Assembly: GCA_048498575.1 (NCBI GenBank) | Contig: JBEHXS010000149.1 | Span: 1 to 6,719, forward strand | From: DASZQY01 sp048498575 | GTDB lineage: Bacteria > Pseudomonadota > Alphaproteobacteria > Rhizobiales > Kaistiaceae | Length of the DNA stretch: 6,719 bases | Direction of reading: 5' to 3' | In this document: positions 1-3,882 of the stretch, piece by piece | Layout: each line of letters opens with the position of its first letter | How positions within the stretch are numbered: position 1 is the first letter of the stretch | Position numbers and translations under genes: made by a program | The notes under the pieces: generated by a model | What the model was told of the DNA's origin: nothing | What the model saw: only the letters and a program-made list of their open reading frames with translations | Databases searched by the model: none

Positions 1-1151
1 ACCGGCAGCGGCGGATCCTGCCGGAAGCCTTTGGCGCGCGGGCGCACGGCGATTACGCCGCTCACCGCCGGGCTGAATTCGTTGACCAGCGCGCGGATGG
101 CGGTCGGGAAAACGTTGACGGCGCGCACGATCAGCATGTCGTCGGTGCGGCCGATGCAGCGGACGCGGGGCGAGGTGCGGCCGCAGGCGCATGGCGAGGT
201 CCATACGACAACGTGGTCGCGGCTGCGGAAGCGCAGGAGCGGCGCGGCGCGATGGCGAAGATGGGTGTAGACCAGCTCGCCGGTCGCGCCGTCCTTCATC
301 TCGACCGGCTTGCCCGTCTGCGGATCGATGAGCTCGAAGTGGACGAAGCCGCGGCCGGAAAAGTGCATGCCCTGCTTTTCCCGGCACTCGCCCCAGAGCG
401 AGACGCAGATGTCGCCGATGCCCATCGCCTCAGTCACGTCGGCGCCCCATGCCTCCTCGAGCCGCTTGCGCGTGGCGGGTTCGCCGCCGCCGGGCTCGCC
501 CGCGACCAGCAGGCGTCGGACGTTGTGCGCCCGCAGGTCGATCCCGCGGCCAGCGCACCATTCGGCGATGTGCAGGGCGTAGGAGGGCGTCAGCGCGACC
601 GTGTCGGCGTTCAGCAACTGGACGGCCGCTACCAGCCGGTCCGTGTTGCCGCTGCCGACGGGAATGTGGGTGAGGCCCAGCGCGTTGAACGTGTCGAGCG
701 TGACCCCGGCGACGAAGGGGCCGGCGCCGTAGGTCGAAACGAGCCGGCTGCCGGCGGTTACGCCCGAGGCGCCGTAGCTGCGGCGCGATACCGCCACCCA
801 GTCGGCGAGGTCCTCGCGGGTCAAGGGCACGTAGCTCGGTGTTCCGGTCGTGCCGCTGGTCGAGAAAACGCGGGCAACTTCGGAGAGGGGCGCCATCAGG
901 TGGGTGCCGATGGGTTCATCGGGCGTCCGGGTGGCGCGGAGTTCGTCTTTCTCGGTGAACGGCAGCGCGGCGATAGCGTCGAGCCCGCCGAAATCCGCCG
1001 CCGTGCGCGCCGTGCCGAGCTTGGCGCGGTAGAAGCGCGAGTCGGCGAGAAGGCGGGCGATCTGCCGGCGATAATCGGGGTCGTCGACGCGCTGCTGCTC
1101 GGCCCAGGGCCGCGCTTCGACCTCGGGATCGACCATGCCGGCGGCGCTCAT
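1..1151 (-). CDS. PaaK-like adenylate-forming CoA ligase (phenylacetate-CoA ligase family), partial at C-terminus
   Basis: Likely activates a carboxylic acid with ATP to an acyl-adenylate and then to a CoA thioester in the cytoplasm. I translated 383 uninterrupted codons from ATG at 1151 to the left edge. PaaK proteins run to about 430-440 residues, so roughly the last 50 are missing. Visible motifs: the phosphate-binding loop STSGTTG (97-103), AGEPGGGEP (217-225), EAMGIGD (241-247) where PaaK usually has YGxSE, TGELVYT (290-296), LLRFRSRD (305-312), a cysteine-rich CACGR (321-325), and the hinge GRTDDMLIVRAVNVFP (334-349). The hinge is the strongest family signature; PaaK usually has RGVNVFP, so there is a Gly-to-Ala change here. 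The start codon overlaps the upstream gene's stop as ATGA, indicating translational coupling to the citrate synthase-like gene. A second ATG lies five codons in. The family call is firm. Phenylacetate as substrate is not supported, because the A5-type motif is divergent and no paa genes are visible. Confidence 0.88.
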   Translation of the reverse strand, partial: MSAAGMVDPEVEARPWAEQQRVDDPDYRRQIARLLADSRFYRAKLGTARTAADFGGLDAIAALPFTEKDELRATRTPDEPIGTHLMAPLSEVARVFSTSGTTGTPSYVPLTREDLADWVAVSRRSYGASGVTAGSRLVSTYGAGPFVAGVTLDTFNALGLTHIPVGSGNTDRLVAAVQLLNADTVALTPSYALHIAEWCAGRGIDLRAHNVRRLLVAGEPGGGEPATRKRLEEAWGADVTEAMGIGDICVSLWGECREKQGMHFSGRGFVHFELIDPQTGKPVEMKDGATGELVYTHLRHRAAPLLRFRSRDHVVVWTSPCACGRTSPRVRCIGRTDDMLIVRAVNVFPTAIRALVNEFSPAVSGVIAVRPRAKGFRQDPPLP

Positions 1152-1939
1152 GAGCGATCGCCGCCGCCGTCGTACTCGATGGCGTCTTCGGCGGCCGATG
1201 CCATGAGAAAGCCGATCGGGCGTTCCTGTTCCTCGGCGATGTGCGCAAGCAGGCCGGCAGTCCGCGCCAGGATCGGTATCGCCTTCACCATCGCGGCCGG
1301 AAAATCGAGATCGATCAGCGTGGCGGCGATCGCCATCGAGACGTTCATCGGCAGCGGCCGGCCCCAGATTTCGGCGACGACCGGAGTCAGCGCGCGCGCG
1401 ATCGCCACGGCATCGCCGGCGGCGCCGCGCTCGTCGGCGAGCGCCAGAATGCGCTCCGCGCGCGGATCGACCGGCTTGTGCAGCGGATGGCCAAAGCCCG
1501 GCATCTTCTCGCGGCGTGCATGGGTCTCGACCGCGACCGCACGAACCGCAGCATCGCGCGCTGTCCCGCCGGCGGTACGCTTCCTGATTTCGGCAATGAC
1601 CGCGCCGCTTGGCTCGGCGCTGCCCAGAATGACCGGTCCGGCGCCCAGAAGCCCGGCCGCGACGGCGCCCTGAACCGAGTCGGGAGCCGCGGCGATGGTC
1701 ATGCGAGCGGCGACGGCACTTGGCGTCAGGCCGTGCTCGGCGATTGCTACCAGCAGCAAGTCGAGGAAGAAGCGCTGGTTCTCGGTTGGTGCGCGTCCGG
1801 TGACGAGCAGAAAGAAATAGTCGGTAAGCCCGACGTGACCCATGAGGTCGTTGACAAGATCGCGGCCGCGCACGGTGACGCCGGTCGCGTCAGCCGTCGC
1901 AATGCCGGTCTTCGCCGGTCCGCGCTTGCCGATCAGCAC
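1148..1939 (-). CDS. Citrate synthase-fold protein, citryl-CoA lyase-like (263 aa)
   Basis: Belongs by eye to the short citrate synthase/citryl-CoA lyase branch, related to the C-terminal part of ATP-citrate lyase, whose members make or break C-C bonds next to a CoA thioester. At 263 residues it is far shorter than citrate synthase (about 370-430). The core match is PGFGHPLHKPVDPR (147-160), carrying the family's active-site histidine H151 and the DPR arginine. Other matches are AEHGLTPS (67-74) and GLLAHIAEEQERP (229-241). Two other classical catalytic positions look changed: the GPLHGGA-type segment reads GPVILGS (101-107, Ile104 for His), and the NVD-type segment reads NVS (199-201, Ser201 for Asp). 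The start is GTG, supported by a GGGGAGG Shine-Dalgarno and by family-like N-terminal residues. It probably leads a two-gene operon with the CoA ligase (4-base ATGA overlap). It could be a lyase for another hydroxyacyl-CoA. The fold is secure; the reaction is unknown. Confidence 0.82.
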   Translation of the reverse strand: MLIGKRGPAKTGIATADATGVTVRGRDLVNDLMGHVGLTDYFFLLVTGRAPTENQRFFLDLLLVAIAEHGLTPSAVAARMTIAAAPDSVQGAVAAGLLGAGPVILGSAEPSGAVIAEIRKRTAGGTARDAAVRAVAVETHARREKMPGFGHPLHKPVDPRAERILALADERGAAGDAVAIARALTPVVAEIWGRPLPMNVSMAIAATLIDLDFPAAMVKAIPILARTAGLLAHIAEEQERPIGFLMASAAEDAIEYDGGGDRS

Positions 1940-1943
1940 GTTT

Positions 1944-1950
1944 CCTCCCC
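1944..1950 (-). promoter_or_regulatory. Ribosome binding site of the citrate synthase-like gene
   Basis: The minus strand reads GGGGAGG, then AAAC, then GTG at 1939. The strong match to the anti-Shine-Dalgarno supports the GTG start, although the 4-base gap is slightly short. No ATG within the first 30 codons has comparable support, and the residues following the GTG look like the natural start of this family. Confidence 0.6.
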
Positions 1951-1981
1951 GGGGCCGCTCCGTGCGCGCTGCCTCCCGGCC

Positions 1982-2009
1982 AATCTAGCGACAAACCGCC
2001 CAGCGGCAA
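1982..2009 (-). promoter_or_regulatory. Weak sigma-70-type promoter candidate for the citrate synthase-like/CoA ligase pair
   Basis: On the minus strand a TTGCCG (-35-like, 2009-2004) is followed after 16 bases by TAGATT (-10-like, 1987-1982). Each matches its consensus at four of six positions. It sits about 40 bases upstream of the GTG start, where an independent promoter would be expected. It overlaps the hairpin that follows the protease gene, so one of the two calls may be coincidental. This is inference from pattern only. Confidence 0.22.
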
Positions 2010-2016
2010 CTGTCGC
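1988..2016 (-). terminator. Two-tier hairpin just after the M48 protease gene, possible terminator
   Basis: Perfect 6-base arms GCGACA and TGTCGC enclose an inner perfect 4-base stem (CCGC/GCGG) with a 3-base loop, separated by a small internal loop. It begins two bases past the protease stop codon on the transcribed strand. The sequence after the stem (TAGATTGG) is not a clear U-tract, so it is a weak intrinsic terminator at best. It could instead be a 3'-end stabilising structure or an operator. The structure is seen directly; its role is inferred. Confidence 0.4.
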
Positions 2017-2018
2017 CG

Positions 2019-3200
2019 TTATTGGGACGTGCCGCCCCAAGGGCCCGCCGGCGGGGAAGCTTCGCCCCAGGGTCCCGGAGTATCGCCGACGGGAGGGGCC
2101 GCCGGTGCGGGCGGCGCGGCGGCAGGCGTGGCATCGGGGATCTGATCTGCGATCGGGCCAGGGTCGCGGCCGCCGCCGAACTTCACCAGCGCGGCGATGC
2201 GGGCGTCGATCGAAGGATGGGTGGCAAACCAGCCGCCAAAGCCGCGCGGCGGCGGGTGATCGAGGAACATTTCCTGGATCTGCTGCGGCGCATTCATCTC
2301 GGAGTGGCCGCTGATCTTGCGGAGCGCGCTGATCATGGCGTCGGGGTCCTTGGTCAGCTCCACGGCGCCCGCGTCGGCGAGAAATTCGCGCTTGCGCGAC
2401 ATGGCCAGATCGAGCGCGATAGCAAGCAGGCGAGCAACGAGGAAAATCGCGATCGCGATCAGGACGAGGATGATGATCGCACCGGCGCCGCCGCCCTTGC
2501 TGTTACTGGAGCGGGAGGACGAGCGCGAGCCGCCGCTGAAGCCACCACCTCCGCCGCCACCGCTATACCCGCCGACGTAGCCGCCGCGCGTGCCCCAGAA
2601 CATGGCGCGGGGAACACGGATGATGAGATCGCCGACCAGTGAGATGATCCCGACGAACACGGCGGCAATGACCAATAGCTGCGCGTCGCGATTCTCGATG
2701 TGCGTCAGCTCATGGGCGAGCACCGCTTCGAGTTCCTTGTCGTTCAAGGTGTCGATAAGGCCACGCGTCACGGTGATGGTGTACTGGCCCTTGCGCACGC
2801 CGCTGGCGAAGGCGTTGCGCGCCGGGGTTTCGATGATGCGCAGGTTCGGCATGGTGATGCCGCGGCTGATGCACAGCGTCTCGAGGATGTTCCAGAGACG
2901 CGGCTCTTCCCGCCGGTTGGCGGGCTTGGCGCCGGTGGCCAGCGCCACGATGCCGGTGTTGGCGAACCAGGCGATCACGAACCAGACTAGCGAGGCGACG
3001 ATGGCGAAGGGAATGAACCCCGGCGTCATCGCCAGTGCGTCGGCGAGGCCCTCGCCGACGGTGGGGTCGTTCATCGCCGAGAAGATGATGGCGAAACCGA
3101 AGCAGATCAGGAACAGCAGGAAGGGGAAGCCGATGAGCAGGATCAGCGACTTCAGCCGGTTGTTCCAGATGTAGGTCCGCAGACCATAGCTGCCGAGCAT
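2019..3200 (-). CDS. Membrane M48-family (HtpX-like) zinc metalloprotease with Gly-rich loop and Pro-rich tail
   Basis: A predicted inner-membrane zinc endopeptidase of the HtpX/M48 type, a family that degrades damaged membrane proteins. The 393-residue protein shows, in order: two N-terminal hydrophobic helices (about 18-42 and 63-88); the conserved RNAFASG-type segment (128-134); the zinc motif HELTH (163-167); a third helix (173-194); a glycine/serine-rich loop (206-240); a fourth helix (241-266); SRKREFLADA (268-277) with the presumed third zinc ligand E272; and THPSIDARI (327-335). All catalytic elements look intact. HtpX is usually about 290 residues. The excess is the loop plus a Pro/Ala/Gly tail (343-393) containing GPWG twice. 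ATG at 3200 has GAGG seven bases upstream. It lies 42 bases after lemA with no promoter evident between them, so the two are probably co-transcribed. I leave the symbol blank because it differs from classical HtpX in length and tail. Confidence 0.9.
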   Translation of the reverse strand: MLGSYGLRTYIWNNRLKSLILLIGFPFLLFLICFGFAIIFSAMNDPTVGEGLADALAMTPGFIPFAIVASLVWFVIAWFANTGIVALATGAKPANRREEPRLWNILETLCISRGITMPNLRIIETPARNAFASGVRKGQYTITVTRGLIDTLNDKELEAVLAHELTHIENRDAQLLVIAAVFVGIISLVGDLIIRVPRAMFWGTRGGYVGGYSGGGGGGGFSGGSRSSSRSSNSKGGGAGAIIILVLIAIAIFLVARLLAIALDLAMSRKREFLADAGAVELTKDPDAMISALRKISGHSEMNAPQQIQEMFLDHPPPRGFGGWFATHPSIDARIAALVKFGGGRDPGPIADQIPDATPAAAPPAPAAPPVGDTPGPWGEASPPAGPWGGTSQ

Positions 3201-3242
3201 GGCTTCGCCTCGCTGCGGCTGGCCGCCGTGATGGGCTCGCTT

Positions 3243-3803
3243 CTAGAACTTCACCTGCGGGGCGGTGTTGACCGCGGCGCGCTCGCTGTCGTCGACGTCG
3301 AAGAACTGGCGTGAGGTGAAGCCCAGCGGGCCGGCGACGAGGACGGCCGGGAACTGCTGGATCGAGGCGTTATATTCCTGCACGGCGTTGTTATAGAAGC
3401 GGCGCGAAGCGGCGATCTTGTTCTCGAGGTCCGACAGGTCGCTCTGCAGACGCAGGAAGTTCTGGTTGGCCTTGAGGTCGGGGTAGGCTTCCGACAGGGC
3501 GAAGAGCTGGCGGAGAGCACCGCTCAGCATGTTTTCGGCCGCCACCTGCTGCTGCGGGTTGGCCGCGCTCACGGCGGCGTTGCGGGCCTGCGTTACGGCC
3601 TCAAGGGTGCCGCGTTCATGGGCGGCGTACCCTTTCACCGTCTCGACGAGGTTGGGAACCAGGTCGTGCCGCTGTTTGAGCTGCACGGAGATGTCGGACC
3701 ATGACTGGCTGACGGTCTGACGAAGGCTGACGAGCCGGTTGTAGATGACGATCAGGAAGATCGCGATCACGACGATGACGGCGATCAGAATCCACCAACC
3801 CAT
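3243..3803 (-). CDS. lemA: LemA family membrane protein
   Basis: LemA proteins are small membrane-anchored helical-bundle proteins of poorly defined function, often encoded beside TPM-domain proteins or membrane proteases. From ATG at 3803 the product has 186 residues, the usual size. Residues 2-20 form one hydrophobic helix, directly followed by YNRLV (21-25), then RHDLVPNLVETVKGY (45-59), and the C-terminal signature AYPDLKANQNF (106-116) with LQ..L...E..I...R..YN..V..YN (119-145) and a closing PLGF. A TTG at 3827 would add eight residues (MDQAEDTR). I prefer the ATG because GGAGG lies at ideal spacing before it and LemA proteins normally begin directly with the anchor helix. The gene precedes the M48 protease in a probable two-gene operon. 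Identity is firm; physiological role and any direct contact with the protease are inference. Confidence 0.93.
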   Translation of the reverse strand: MGWWILIAVIVVIAIFLIVIYNRLVSLRQTVSQSWSDISVQLKQRHDLVPNLVETVKGYAAHERGTLEAVTQARNAAVSAANPQQQVAAENMLSGALRQLFALSEAYPDLKANQNFLRLQSDLSDLENKIAASRRFYNNAVQEYNASIQQFPAVLVAGPLGFTSRQFFDVDDSERAAVNTAPQVKF

Positions 3804-3811
3804 TCGCGTAT

Positions 3812-3816
3812 CCTCC
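3812..3816 (-). promoter_or_regulatory. Ribosome binding site that fixes the lemA start
   Basis: The minus strand reads GGAGG, eight bases, then ATG at 3803. This near-perfect Shine-Dalgarno lies inside the longer TTG-initiated reading frame. It therefore argues that the eight-residue N-terminal extension is not translated. A 13-base palindrome (3817-3829) abuts it on the upstream side. Confidence 0.75.
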
Positions 3817-3829
3817 GCTTGGTCCAAGC
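3817..3829. repeat. 13-base palindrome next to the lemA ribosome binding site
   Basis: GCTTGG and CCAAGC form perfect 6-base arms around one central base, touching the GGAGG of lemA. As RNA it could only form a short stem with a widened loop, so a protein-binding dyad is at least as plausible as a hairpin. A repressor or anti-initiation role is inferred from position only. Confidence 0.45.
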
Positions 3830-3839
3830 CTGCCGCACA

Positions 3840-3852
3840 ACACTATCAGTGT
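3840..3852. repeat. 13-base inverted repeat upstream of lemA, operator candidate
   Basis: ACACT-ATC-AGTGT has perfect 5-base arms around a 3-base centre. It lies about 37 bases upstream of the lemA ATG, in the region where a promoter and operator would be expected. Its size and symmetry fit a site for a dimeric regulator. The internal CTATCAGTG happens to match part of tetO, but no TetR gene is visible here and I give that match no weight. Confidence 0.4.
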
Positions 3853-3854
3853 CG

Positions 3855-3880
3855 CGCGGCCTCGGCCACGGTCGGCCGCG
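3855..3880 (-). terminator. GC-rich stem just after dnaE2, possible terminator
   Basis: 7-base arms (CGCGGCC and GGCCGCG) enclose a 12-base loop starting two bases past the dnaE2 stop codon on the transcribed strand. Within it, TCGGCC also occurs as a direct repeat. The sequence beyond the stem is not T-rich, so this is not a textbook intrinsic terminator. Rho-dependent ending, or read-through into lemA, remains possible. Confidence 0.35.
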
Positions 3881-3882
3881 AT

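Noticed and set aside
213..1673. Long plus-strand open frame of 486 codons
   Set aside because: It lies antisense to the CoA ligase and citrate synthase-like genes, which both carry clear family motifs. Its translation is Ala/Arg/Gly-rich with no recognisable domain, as expected for antisense frames in GC-rich DNA.
1241..2314. Plus-strand open frame of 357 codons
   Set aside because: It runs antisense across the lyase-like gene, the intergenic spacer and the 3' end of the protease. It has no motif and an arginine-rich composition.
2446..2460. Repeated ATCGCG units (GATC-rich run) as a possible binding site or recombination element
   Set aside because: The run encodes part of the Ile/Ala-rich fourth membrane helix of the protease. 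Codon choice explains it, and there is no further array.
3804..3827. TTG start adding eight residues to LemA
   Set aside because: The Shine-Dalgarno GGAGG lies within this extension at correct spacing for the ATG at 3803, and LemA normally starts at its membrane helix.
3843..3851. tetO-like CTATCAGTG suggesting TetR control
   Set aside because: Only nine bases match and the flanking half-site does not. No tetR or efflux gene is in the window.
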